IMG/VR virus record: IMGVR_UViG_3300031576_000235
Coordinates: 1-29,689 of that record
Strand: one strand, 5' to 3'
Length of the DNA: 29,689 bases
Source of the DNA: a virus
Below are positions 13,670 through 21,243 of this stretch, piece by piece. Numbering within the stretch: the first letter of the stretch is position 1; every line of letters begins with the position of its first letter. The translations under genes were made by a program, and so were the position numbers. The notes below the pieces were generated by a model. It was not told where the DNA came from. It did not search any database and worked only from the letters and a program-made list of their open reading frames with translations.

Positions 13670-13947
13670 ACCCTCACGAAGTCGAAGATGTACGTCCGGT
13701 TGGTGGCGAGCACGTAGCCGGAGGCGGCGCCGCGTGTCACGACCGCCGCCGCCAGCGCGGCGCGGATGGCCGCCGCGTTGTCGGTGAGGTTCACGCGCGC
13801 CATCACCGGGAACGTCTCGACCGCCCCGCGGTCGGAATCGAGGAAGATGAACTCCGCCTCGATCTCGACCTGCTGGATCAGCGGACTCACCGGGTCGACG
13901 TAGAATCCGAGGTTGCTGATCTGCTTCTGGACCGCGACCGCTGGCAT
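13666..13947 (-). CDS. Hypothetical 93-aa virion-region protein
   Basis: Beta-rich small protein (QISNLGFYVDPVSPLIQQVE, IEAEFIFLDSDRGAVE, ATNRTYIFDFVRV) with a helical centre (NAAAIRAALAAAVV). AGGGGGG lies about 6 bases before the ATG. It lies between the GGNN-repeat fibre and the glycosyltransferase-like gene. No family recognised; it could be a fibre assembly or decoration protein. Confidence 0.75.
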   Translation of the reverse strand: MPAVAVQKQISNLGFYVDPVSPLIQQVEIEAEFIFLDSDRGAVETFPVMARVNLTDNAAAIRAALAAAVVTRGAASGYVLATNRTYIFDFVRV

Positions 13948-13960
13948 GCGTCCCCCCCTG

Positions 13961-15361
13961 TTAGAACACGGACTGCACGTTGTTGAGTACCAGACGTGGC
14001 ATCAGTCCTACATCCTCCCCACGAAGCGCCGAGCGATGGATGGTCGAGGGAAGATCAGAACGTGAGACGCTAGAGCGGCCGGCAAAGATCCCCCATAGGA
14101 GGGACGAGTTGTTCGTGTTCCCCGATGTCCCCACGGTCCCGCTCGCGGTCCCGGTATGATAATGGCGGATGCCTAACCAAGACATTGCCGGAGCGACACC
14201 AGACGACCGAATTAGCAGCCCTAACCAATAGTTAGTCTGTGATAAAGCGAATTGTGCGGAGAATAAACTTGAGGCTAGCGTCAGCCACCGCGCGCCGTTG
14301 ACCATTGACGAGTTGTTCGAGTTAGCGCTATATGCCCACGTGGACTGGGCGCTATTCAACAGGTTCAGCGTTGAAGATGCACTCAACGTATAGATCCCAA
14401 GATCAAGACTATAGGTCTGCGCGCCTGTCACCGAAGTGGCGCCGGTCATGTTGCCGGACAGCATCAGCATCGCGGTCTCGACGGTCATATTACCGGGGAA
14501 GACGTTGTTGACGCCGGCCAGCGGATACACCCAGAGCGTCCCGTGTGATGTCCCCATTGACGAGAGCGTGCCCGCCCACTGGTTGTCAAAGATATTGAGC
14601 GTCGGCGCCGCGCCCCCGCCCCCCCCGGAGATCGTGATGGTCTGCCCGCCCGCCGCCGTCGCGCCCGAGAGCGTGATGTTCGCGCCGCCGGCGAACGCGA
14701 CCGATCCATACCGCGTCCCGGTCTGTCCGGCCGTGTTGCCTCCCGAGATCCCGGCGACGGGCACGCCCGCATGGACATGATCGTCGGCGGCGAACCGCGA
14801 GGTATTCGTCCCGCTTACGGTCGCCGTGCCGACCGATTGAATCGCGTTGGAGACGACGGGCGCGGTCTGGCTGAACGCCGAGATGGTGACGGCGTTGCCG
14901 GCCTGGGAGAGCGTGATGTTGTTGCCCCCCGCCAGCGTCATCACCCCGGACGAGATCAGCGCGAGCGCCCCCGCCGTGTTGCCGGAGAGCGTCAGGTTGA
15001 ATCGGCTCTGCGTTTGCTCCGTCTGCGCTGCCGCCGAGACGGTGATCGTCATGGACGAGCCGTTGGTTGATCCCGAGAGCGTCACATTGTTGCCGCCGGC
15101 CAGCACGAGCTGACGCGAGACCGTGCCGGTATCGCCTGCGGTATTGCCGCCCGAAATCCCGGCCGACATGACCTGTGTCTGCACGCTCTGCGCTGCCGCC
15201 GAGACACTGATGGCATTGCCGTCTTGCGACACCGTGAGATTCGGACCACCGGCCAGCGTAAGCGTCCCGCTGGACACCAACGCGCCCACCCCGGCGGTAT
15301 TGCCACCGATGGTGACATTGATGCCCGCTCCACCGGCCCCCCCAGCGAGGAGCAAGGCCAT
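13961..15361 (-). CDS. Tail fibre with GGNN-type beta repeats
   Basis: The 466-aa N-terminal region (to about residue 260) is a series of short beta repeats such as TLAGGNNITLSQAGN, VLAGGNNVTLSGST and AGISGGNTAG(D/Q)TGT. These are a hallmark of fibres in many uncultured tailed phages. The C-terminal domain (FPGNMTVETAMLMLSGNMTG, YSLDLGIYTL, QTNYWLGLLIRSSG) is a different, Ser/Asn-rich fold, the probable receptor-binding tip. DNA for this tip is much richer in A+T than its surroundings (about 42% G+C for 14221-14280). TGATG links it to the upstream gene. The attachment partner is unknown. Confidence 0.85.
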   Translation of the reverse strand: MALLLAGGAGGAGINVTIGGNTAGVGALVSSGTLTLAGGPNLTVSQDGNAISVSAAAQSVQTQVMSAGISGGNTAGDTGTVSRQLVLAGGNNVTLSGSTNGSSMTITVSAAAQTEQTQSRFNLTLSGNTAGALALISSGVMTLAGGNNITLSQAGNAVTISAFSQTAPVVSNAIQSVGTATVSGTNTSRFAADDHVHAGVPVAGISGGNTAGQTGTRYGSVAFAGGANITLSGATAAGGQTITISGGGGGAAPTLNIFDNQWAGTLSSMGTSHGTLWVYPLAGVNNVFPGNMTVETAMLMLSGNMTGATSVTGAQTYSLDLGIYTLSASSTLNLLNSAQSTWAYSANSNNSSMVNGARWLTLASSLFSAQFALSQTNYWLGLLIRSSGVAPAMSWLGIRHYHTGTASGTVGTSGNTNNSSLLWGIFAGRSSVSRSDLPSTIHRSALRGEDVGLMPRLVLNNVQSVF

Positions 15362-15738
15362 CAGTCATAGACCTCGATATAGGAGACCGTCTGCGTCCCC
15401 GATCCCACAATGCCGAGAATCGCAACGGTCGTCGGAATGGAAATGAACGCACCGACGATGCCGGCCAGCAGGAGCCCATTCGAGGTTGTCACGCCCGAGG
15501 GGCCGAGATAGACCGCCGTGGTCCCGTGATTTATCACGAGGATGCCGCGGCGGGTGGACCGCGCCGCCGCAATCGTCGTCCCGCCGGCCGTCGTGGTGAC
15601 CGACACCTGATTAACGGCGATATTGCCAACCCCGGTCTCCTTGACCACCTGCGCATCGGCCGGCTCGGTCTTCTGCGTCAGCTCCGTATTGAGCGTCGTG
15701 AGCCGTGCGGCAATCTCGGCAAATCCTGTCTCAGGCAT
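15361..15738 (-). CDS. Hypothetical 125-aa virion protein
   Basis: The N-terminus is a short helix with coiled-coil potential (FAEIAARLTTLNTELTQK). The rest is Thr/Val/Ile/Gly-rich beta sequence (VSVTTTAGGTTIAAARSTRR, GILVINHGTTAVYLGPSGV). The latter is a frequent pattern in phage structural proteins that surround or decorate tails. TGATG junctions join it to the collagen-like fibre before it and the repeat fibre after it, suggesting that the three are made together. Confidence 0.75.
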   Translation of the reverse strand: MPETGFAEIAARLTTLNTELTQKTEPADAQVVKETGVGNIAVNQVSVTTTAGGTTIAAARSTRRGILVINHGTTAVYLGPSGVTTSNGLLLAGIVGAFISIPTTVAILGIVGSGTQTVSYIEVYD

Positions 15739-16742
15739 CAGTCCTTCCGGATCGGGAACGCCGGATCGCCGCCGACGAGCTTCGCCCACTGAATGCGGTA
15801 GAGGTTCTCGTCGGTTTGCATCGGCAGCCACGTCCAGCCCGGCGGGAGCGGGTCGCTCTTGTACCACCACGCGACAGCCCCGGCCGGCACCGAACCCGGA
15901 GGGCCGGGCTCGCCGATGTGACCCGTCGCCCCGTCCTTGCCCCCTCGACCGTCGAGACCATGGGCCCCGTCGCGTCCGGGACGTCCGGCCGGACCCGGCG
16001 GCCCCGGTGCTCCGTCCTTGCCGTCAAGGCCTGGCAACCCGGCGGGGCCGTGTTCGCCGCGTTCACCGCGGTCGCCCTTCGGTCCTTCTGGGCCGATCGG
16101 TCCAGTCGCCCCCGGAGCCCCGTCGAGCCCGTCGCGACCATCCTTTCCCGGCCGGCCGGCGGAGCCGTCACAACCGGCAGGGCCGGACTCGCCGCGCTCG
16201 CCCTTCGGTCCTCGCTGGCCCGGATCGCCCTGTGGCCCCTGTTCCCCCCGCCGACCGGGAAGAATGCGCGACACGATATCGCGCTCATCGTCGGACGCAC
16301 CCGGCCCCGGCGGTCCGGGGGGTCCTTGCGACCCCTGAGCCCCAACCGGCCCGGGCGGACCATCTTTCCCCGGAACCCCTTGAATCCCATCACGCCCCGC
16401 CCGTCCAGGAGACCCCTGCGGACCGCTCTCGCCGTCTTTGCCGTCGCGTCCCGGTAGGCCCAGCTCCCCGCGCTCACCCTTCGGACCACGCTCGCTGGGA
16501 GCGCCAGCCGGGCCAACTGGCCCATCGCCCCCCCGAGGGCCGTCGACACCATCCCGCCCCTGCGGACCGCGCTCACCGTCCTTGCCGTCTCGTCCCGGCG
16601 AACTTGGCTCCCCGCGCTCGCCCTTTGGACCGCGCGCCCCGGGTTCGCCTTGCGGCCCCCGTTCCCCCTGGGGGCCTGGGGGTCCGCTCTCTACGACTTC
16701 GCGCTCGACCTCGGCGGCCGGGCCATAGCTACGTACCGGCAC
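15738..16742 (-). CDS. Collagen-like fibre protein
   Basis: The 334-aa product is Gly-X-Y repeat from about residue 20 to 285 (GPPGPQGERGPQGEPGARG and many more). It is broken once by a charged non-collagen insert, ASDDERDIVSRILPGRR, near residue 150. Collagen triplets trimerise, so this is probably a trimeric virion fibre shaft. The C-terminal ~50 residues (VPAGAVAWWYKSDPLPPGW) resemble a degenerate tail-collar-like knob. The N-terminal 19 residues would attach it. GTG start. The triplets GRDGKDGE and GPKGERGE recur, suggesting growth by duplication. Confidence 0.85.
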   Translation of the reverse strand: MPVRSYGPAAEVEREVVESGPPGPQGERGPQGEPGARGPKGERGEPSSPGRDGKDGERGPQGRDGVDGPRGGDGPVGPAGAPSERGPKGERGELGLPGRDGKDGESGPQGSPGRAGRDGIQGVPGKDGPPGPVGAQGSQGPPGPPGPGASDDERDIVSRILPGRRGEQGPQGDPGQRGPKGERGESGPAGCDGSAGRPGKDGRDGLDGAPGATGPIGPEGPKGDRGERGEHGPAGLPGLDGKDGAPGPPGPAGRPGRDGAHGLDGRGGKDGATGHIGEPGPPGSVPAGAVAWWYKSDPLPPGWTWLPMQTDENLYRIQWAKLVGGDPAFPIRKD

Positions 16743-16743
16743 G

Positions 16744-17631
16744 TCACGCCGCCCTGACCTGGCACGTCACACGGTTGCCACCATTGGCCGTGCCGAAGAG
16801 CGCGACCAGCGCGTCGCCGTAGAGTTCGCCCGTGCCGCCCGTGAGGTTATCCTGGGCCAGCACGAGATCACGCCCGGAGAACTCTTCGAGCAGCGTGGCG
16901 TTGTCGACCACGGCCTCAGTCGGAAAGAACAGGCGGAAGACTTCAACCGTGGTCAGGGTTGCCCGGGTCGTCGTCGGAGCCGTGGTGGCCCGGCAGTTCA
17001 TCGCGTAGTAGTCGTTCGGCAGGGCGGTCGCCAGCGAGGAGGACTTGCCCCAGTCAATCGGCTCAGGGAAGACGATTAACTGTTCGCCCGTCGCATACGC
17101 CGCCGCTGCCCCGTCGTGAATGAACAGGTTGGCCTCGGCTGCCTGCCAGCCCGTGCCGGCCAGCGTCGAGAACCGCACGGCGCGCACCGGGGACCCGCCC
17201 GTGTCGGCGGTGCCCACGTTCAGGCTCACGGCGTTGAACGGCACGCGCGAGAGCACCACGAAACCGTCGTTGTTCGTGGTGGTTTCTAGGTCTACGTCGT
17301 CGGCCCCGGCATCCTGCGCGTCCGTGGTGTCGTCCACAAACGTGGTCGTTGAGTTCGTCCACGTCCCGAACCTCCACAAGTAATTCGGGATACGCACGCC
17401 GATGCCGTGGACGCTACCTTCGCCGCTCGACGTGCCCGAGCGGTTGTGGAGCGCCCAGTAGCCGAGGTTGACCCCCGGCAGACGGAGCGTCGCCGCGGCG
17501 ACCGGCCCGGAGCCGTAGGCCCGGTACGAGGGCGGTCGCCAGACCAGGGCATCGTCGGTCTGCTGATTCGTGCCGCGCAACCGCCACGGCTGCTGAACCT
17601 GGACGGAGTTGTAGGCGCCGGACTGGATCAT
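16744..17631 (-). CDS. Virion structural protein, beta-rich, 295 aa
   Basis: Beta-strand-rich protein with GVNLGYWALHNRSGTSSGEG, NYLWRFGTWTNSTTTFVDD, SLNVGTADTGGSPVRAV and ANLFIHDGAAAAYATG. Asp/Thr-rich loops suggest a tail adhesin or baseplate-like domain. No catalytic motif. It is located between the tailspike group and the collagen-like fibre. I recall similar sequences only as unknown structural proteins of uncultured phages. Confidence 0.75.
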   Translation of the reverse strand: MIQSGAYNSVQVQQPWRLRGTNQQTDDALVWRPPSYRAYGSGPVAAATLRLPGVNLGYWALHNRSGTSSGEGSVHGIGVRIPNYLWRFGTWTNSTTTFVDDTTDAQDAGADDVDLETTTNNDGFVVLSRVPFNAVSLNVGTADTGGSPVRAVRFSTLAGTGWQAAEANLFIHDGAAAAYATGEQLIVFPEPIDWGKSSSLATALPNDYYAMNCRATTAPTTTRATLTTVEVFRLFFPTEAVVDNATLLEEFSGRDLVLAQDNLTGGTGELYGDALVALFGTANGGNRVTCQVRAA

Positions 17632-17861
17632 GGCGAATCACACCCTCCAAAGATGCGCTCGTAGCCGGCCCGGTAATTCTCCCGCGCCGGCCGCGAGCCT
17701 TCCCCCACCACCGCGAAGTGGGCGCGCTCGTATTTCATGTGGATGTCCTGCGCCGACAGGTCAAAGGCGGCGTGTCGGACGTCCATGAGCCGGTCCTGCC
17801 GCGCATTCCGCGCCCGTCGCTCCCGCTGCTCCGCATAGAATTTGTAGTCGCGCGTCGCCAT
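17628..17861 (-). CDS. Hypothetical 77-aa charged protein
   Basis: Very basic helical protein (MATRDYKFYAEQRERRARNA, then RQDRLMDVRHAAFDLSAQD) with a C-terminal NYRAGYERIFGG. An ATGA overlap links it to the 295-aa structural protein; the tailspike gene ends seven bases after... i.e. upstream of its start. No domain. It may be a small assembly factor. Confidence 0.7.
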   Translation of the reverse strand: MATRDYKFYAEQRERRARNARQDRLMDVRHAAFDLSAQDIHMKYERAHFAVVGEGSRPARENYRAGYERIFGGCDSP

Positions 17862-17868
17862 CGGCGGC

Positions 17869-18879
17869 TCAGGCCGTGTAGACGGTGCCGTTCCCCGTGC
17901 CCGCGGAGATCGTCATCAGGAAGTTGCGGTAGAACCCGATCTCGGCGGTTTCCGCGGCGTTCAGGTCTGCGAGGCCACCCGCCGCGCAGAAGCCGACCGA
18001 GCCCGTGAAGTCTTCGATGGAAAACGACATGATGTCCGCACCCGTATCAGTGAGTCTCACCAGGTTCGTCACCGCCGTGGAGGCCGCGCCCCGGAGATAC
18101 CCCTTGCCGCGCCGGATCAGGAAGCCCCCGTCCGCCGAGGCGCCCGTGACGTTGAGGAGCGCGATGGCGAGCGTCGTGCCGCCGCCGTGCGACAGGATGA
18201 AGTCCTGAATCACGAGATCGCGCACGGTCGCCCCGACCGACAGATGCGGTCCCTGGGCGGCGTCCGTGTACTGGGAGAACCGCTCGAAGAGGCAGTAGTC
18301 GTTCGTGTTACCGGCGAGCGTGCAGAAGATCGTGGACGTCGAACCGGTGATGTCCTCGGTCTGGTGTACGTAGTCGTGCATGTGAATCTGGTCCGCGCCG
18401 GCTGAGAGCGACCAGATCGAGGTGGCCGTCAGGGGGATGAACCGGAGATAGCCGACTTCCACCCGATCCACGCTGATGGCATTCGTGCCGATGGCGTCCG
18501 TGACGAGCACCCGTGCCCCGTTCGGATGCGACACCCGGGGACCGAGGAAACGCATGTCCGGGACGTTGAGCGCCAGCGCCGTGGTCGCGATCGAGTACGA
18601 GCCCGGCGTCAGGAGAACGACATCGCCGCGGAAGTCGACGCATTCGTCGATCGCGGCCTGAATGGCGGCGCGGTCGGTCGCGTAGGAGGTGATCGGCCCG
18701 CCGGAGGTGTAGAAGACGTACCCCGGCTCCCGCTCCATCCAGAGATCGAGCGGGCCAGTCTTGTCGGCGCGCGACCAGCCCTGAGCCTGCGTGCGGAAGT
18801 TGCTGTCCACGACGTAATGGACCTGGCCGACGTCGGTGGCATTCCGCTCGATTGCGGTCACGAGGTCTCTGAGGTTCAT
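17869..18879 (-). CDS. Right-handed beta-helix tailspike, possible polysaccharide-binding or -cleaving protein
   Basis: The 336-aa product contains TSYATDRAAIQAAIDEC, the start motif of pectate-lyase-3 type beta helices, then DVVLLTPGSYSIATTALALN and DMRFLGPRV. A long run of short strands follows (VEVGYLRFIPLT, DLVIQDFILSHGGGT). Such proteins form trimeric tailspikes that bind or depolymerise capsule or O-antigen. Catalytic residues cannot be assigned. The ATG at 18879 has AGGAGA 6 bases upstream. A structured region with a small ORF lies directly before it. Confidence 0.75.
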   Translation of the reverse strand: MNLRDLVTAIERNATDVGQVHYVVDSNFRTQAQGWSRADKTGPLDLWMEREPGYVFYTSGGPITSYATDRAAIQAAIDECVDFRGDVVLLTPGSYSIATTALALNVPDMRFLGPRVSHPNGARVLVTDAIGTNAISVDRVEVGYLRFIPLTATSIWSLSAGADQIHMHDYVHQTEDITGSTSTIFCTLAGNTNDYCLFERFSQYTDAAQGPHLSVGATVRDLVIQDFILSHGGGTTLAIALLNVTGASADGGFLIRRGKGYLRGAASTAVTNLVRLTDTGADIMSFSIEDFTGSVGFCAAGGLADLNAAETAEIGFYRNFLMTISAGTGNGTVYTA

Positions 18880-19007
18880 TGTGTTCTCCTGACGGCGTTC
18901 TCGCGTCTCGGCGCGACCGGCCCCATACCCCGGAGACCCCGACTCATTCGGTTCGACGTGCCCGGCGAGGTGGCGGCGAAGGCGGCGCGTGACGGGGTCA
19001 GAGTCAC
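18876..19007 (-). CDS. Very small basic ORF, 43 aa, start inside a hairpin
   Basis: A GTG at 19007-19005 opens a frame beginning VTLTPSRAAFAATSPG, then NRMSRGLRGMGPVAPRR, and stopping at TGA 18878-18876, which makes an ATGA junction with the tailspike gene. GAGG lies about 6 bases upstream of the GTG. In the folded RNA both the GAGG and the GTG would be paired. A GTG at 19025 would add six residues but lacks a ribosome site. The ATGA coupling and sensible composition favour a real gene; there is no homology I can name. Confidence 0.4.
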   Translation of the reverse strand: MTLTPSRAAFAATSPGTSNRMSRGLRGMGPVAPRRENAVRRTQ

Positions 19008-19026
19008 GCGATCCTCGCCGGGCACG
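18957..19026 (-). promoter_or_regulatory. Nested perfect hairpin covering an SD and a GTG start
   Basis: The outer stem pairs 18957-18970 with 19013-19026 (14 of 14 bases; minus-strand RNA CGTGCCCGGCGAGG with CCTCGCCGGGCACG). The inner stem pairs 18986-18993 with 19003-19010 (8 of 8; CGCGTGAC with GTCACGCG). On the transcript the outer 5' arm carries the GAGG ribosome site and the inner 5' arm the GTG start of the 43-aa ORF. It could regulate translation, or act as a terminator or processing site between the head genes and the tailspike. Confidence 0.7.
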
Positions 19027-19036
19027 ATCCGTTCAC

Positions 19037-19504
19037 TTACGCCGCATTGTGATAGAGCACATAGACGGTCGGATCGTTTGCGACGGCCCCCGTGCCCTGC
19101 GTGGTGGACGGCGCCGCGATGCCGATGCCCGAGCCGTCCGTGGCCGTCAGCCGATAGATGCCCGCCCCGAGACACACGGCGGCCGAGATTTCCCCGCTCG
19201 TGCCCGACACCGCGACCTGAAGGATCGAGTCGGTCGTGCCGACCGTGGCGTCGTCGGCCGCGTAGAGATGCACCGTACAGGCGGTGCCGTTCGACTTCGC
19301 GATCAGGGCCAGTGGATAGGCCCCCGTCGTCGCGTCGAGCACGACGATCGTGTGCACGGCATCCGCCGCGTAGAGCGACAGCGTGTCAAGCACCTTGAGG
19401 CTCGGGGCCATCCCCGCCTCGACGGCGCGGATGACGGGCCAGACTCCATCACCGAGGTAGGAGGCGAGATCCTTGATGCTGGCGAGCGTGGTGACGTTGG
19501 GCAT
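19037..19504 (-). CDS. Hypothetical head-region protein, 155 aa
   Basis: The N-terminus is helical (ASIKDLASYLGDGVWPVIRA, VEAGMAPSLKVLDTLSLY). The remainder is beta-rich with small residues (DAVHTIVVLDATTGAYPLAL, CTVHLYAADDATVGT, GAGIYRLTATDGSGIGIA), suggesting an Ig-like or jelly-roll domain. It is encoded two genes after the major capsid protein, so a head decoration protein is plausible. It starts immediately after the upstream stop. Confidence 0.7.
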   Translation of the reverse strand: MPNVTTLASIKDLASYLGDGVWPVIRAVEAGMAPSLKVLDTLSLYAADAVHTIVVLDATTGAYPLALIAKSNGTACTVHLYAADDATVGTTDSILQVAVSGTSGEISAAVCLGAGIYRLTATDGSGIGIAAPSTTQGTGAVANDPTVYVLYHNAA

Positions 19505-19948
19505 TTATGATTTCTCCACGGCGACGGCCCGCTGGCGGCCAACGCCCTGCCGCTCGCGGAGGGCGGCGGCGTCGATGTGGACCTTCTTCGTCTCGGTGAT
19601 GCCCAGGCCGCGCGGCACCCCCCGCGTATCCCATCCCTCGAGCGCGTCGGCGATCTCGATCGGCTCGCTGTCCGCCACTTCCGTGCCGAGTTCGTGCTGA
19701 AGCAGCGGCACCATCGCCTTGAAGCCCGGCGCGGCCTTGATCGCGACGCGATGCACGTACTGCCCATCGGTCGTGTGGACCTTGAGATGATCGTGGGTGA
19801 ACACGAACCGCACGACGTCGGCCGAGACGCTGACTTCCATCTCGCCCGGCGCCCACACGATCGGTTCGCCGTCGTACTGGAATTCGAACCCGCCCGTACA
19901 GGCGCGATCGATCAGCAACACTTGGCGGTAGTCGTGGCCGTCTGGCAT
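19505..19948 (-). CDS. Hypothetical head-region protein, 147 aa
   Basis: Starts MPDGHDYRQVLLIDRACTGG two bases after the capsid gene stop; the longer in-frame extension overlaps the capsid gene and is shadow. The first half is beta-rich (FEFQYDGEPIVWAPGEMEVS, VVRFVFTHDHLKV). The second half is helical with EIADALEGWDTRGVPRGLGI and ends in a basic tail. I recall similar unknowns directly after capsid genes of uncultured podoviruses; possibly a head-completion or decoration protein. Confidence 0.7.
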   Translation of the reverse strand: MPDGHDYRQVLLIDRACTGGFEFQYDGEPIVWAPGEMEVSVSADVVRFVFTHDHLKVHTTDGQYVHRVAIKAAPGFKAMVPLLQHELGTEVADSEPIEIADALEGWDTRGVPRGLGITETKKVHIDAAALRERQGVGRQRAVAVEKS

Positions 19949-19949
19949 A

Positions 19950-21239
19950 TCAGTCGATGTGGGAGACCACGACTGAAGCCGTGACTCCATCGAGCCTGAA
20001 GCAGGTGTTCGGCTTCTCGACGACCCAGTTCTCCCAGCGGCGGAAGAACGCCTCATAGCCGTCTTGCAGGCTCGAACCCGTCCCGAGCCGCTGGAGGACC
20101 GAGCCGTCTTCGTCCATCCACGAGCCTTTGTCCTCCGTGTAACGGACGAAGCTGGACTCGTCGCAGCCGAAGACCATCCCGTACGGCGCGTACTTCTCTT
20201 CCCACAGCTCGATCCCGCCGAAGGTCAGCGGGCGCTTCTTCGCTGCGACCGTGCCGGCATCGGGCCGGTTCAGATCGCCTCCCATGTAGCGGCGTCCGTC
20301 GTCCGTCATGGCGATGTAGGCCCGTCGCACGGAGTGGTGCATGATGAACTTTGAGATTTCCCCGTCGCCGCGCTGGTCGGCGAGGTCGATCCCGCGCTGC
20401 ATGACGTCGGACGAGAGCGCTCCCACCGAGCCGATGACCGTCGACTGCGTGCTCGGATAGGTCGTGCGGTTGACGTTCATGTAGGTGGCGACGTAGGTGG
20501 CGTCGTCGATCCCGCCGAGGAGCCCCATCGGATCCTTGACGTATGAGGTGTCCGACACGTCGGTGAGCGCCGCCTTGTTGGCGCGCACGACGTAGTTGTT
20601 GTCGACCGGCCCCGACGTCGAGGTGCCCGTGGTGAACGTGGTGCCGGCCGCCGGAACCGTGACGACCGTCTCGTCCGCGGAAGCCACGATCGCGCCCGTC
20701 GCCGCCGTGACGAACGTCACGAGATCCCCGGCGTTGATGAACCGGGTGCCGTTGGTGGCCCCCGCCACCCCGCCGGGCGAGTCCACCGTCACGGTGGTAC
20801 CGGTCGAGGTGCCGTTGACGTAGGCGAGAATGCCGCGGCCGTCGTGCAGGATCGCGCGAGCGAGGTAATTGCGCAGGTCTTTGACGAGGCCCTGCATCTC
20901 GGACTCCATGATCGACACGAACGCCGAGCGGGGACCCTGGCTCGCCTTCATGATCTGCGTCGAGAACTGCACGCGCCCGCCCGTGTACTTCATGGGGATG
21001 CGGACGGTGGCGTACTTCTGCGCGCCGGCCGGGGGCAGTGCCCCCATCTCGGCGTAGGAGCCGACGCCCGAGTTACGGCCGACGTGGGCCGGGTACTCGA
21101 CGAAGCGTCCGCCCCATTCCTTCGCGTCCCGCTCCTCGAACATTTCGAGGGTGCGGAACTTGTGCGGGATCAGTTCCTTGATCTCGCCGTAGACCGTTTT
21201 GAGGATTTCGTCGGCGGTGGAGGTATCAGTACCGGCCAT
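19950..21239 (-). CDS. Major capsid protein (HK97-fold type)
   Basis: The 429-aa product begins with a helical segment (TADEILKTVYGEIKELIPHK). KEWGGRFVEYPAHVGRNSGV and KYATVRIPMKYTGGRVQFS follow, the E-loop and N-arm-like strands of tailed-phage capsids. The spine-helix segment has SAFVSIMESEMQGLVKDLRN. A Thr/Val-rich beta insertion lies near residues 145-215. The C-terminal half carries KFIMHHSVRRAYIAMTDDG and KRPLTFGGIELWEEKYAPYG, typical of the A-domain. It directly follows the scaffold-like gene. GGAG lies 9 bases before the ATG. Order and length match other podovirus capsids. Confidence 0.9.
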   Translation of the reverse strand: MAGTDTSTADEILKTVYGEIKELIPHKFRTLEMFEERDAKEWGGRFVEYPAHVGRNSGVGSYAEMGALPPAGAQKYATVRIPMKYTGGRVQFSTQIMKASQGPRSAFVSIMESEMQGLVKDLRNYLARAILHDGRGILAYVNGTSTGTTVTVDSPGGVAGATNGTRFINAGDLVTFVTAATGAIVASADETVVTVPAAGTTFTTGTSTSGPVDNNYVVRANKAALTDVSDTSYVKDPMGLLGGIDDATYVATYMNVNRTTYPSTQSTVIGSVGALSSDVMQRGIDLADQRGDGEISKFIMHHSVRRAYIAMTDDGRRYMGGDLNRPDAGTVAAKKRPLTFGGIELWEEKYAPYGMVFGCDESSFVRYTEDKGSWMDEDGSVLQRLGTGSSLQDGYEAFFRRWENWVVEKPNTCFRLDGVTASVVVSHID

Positions 21240-21243
21240 CTAA

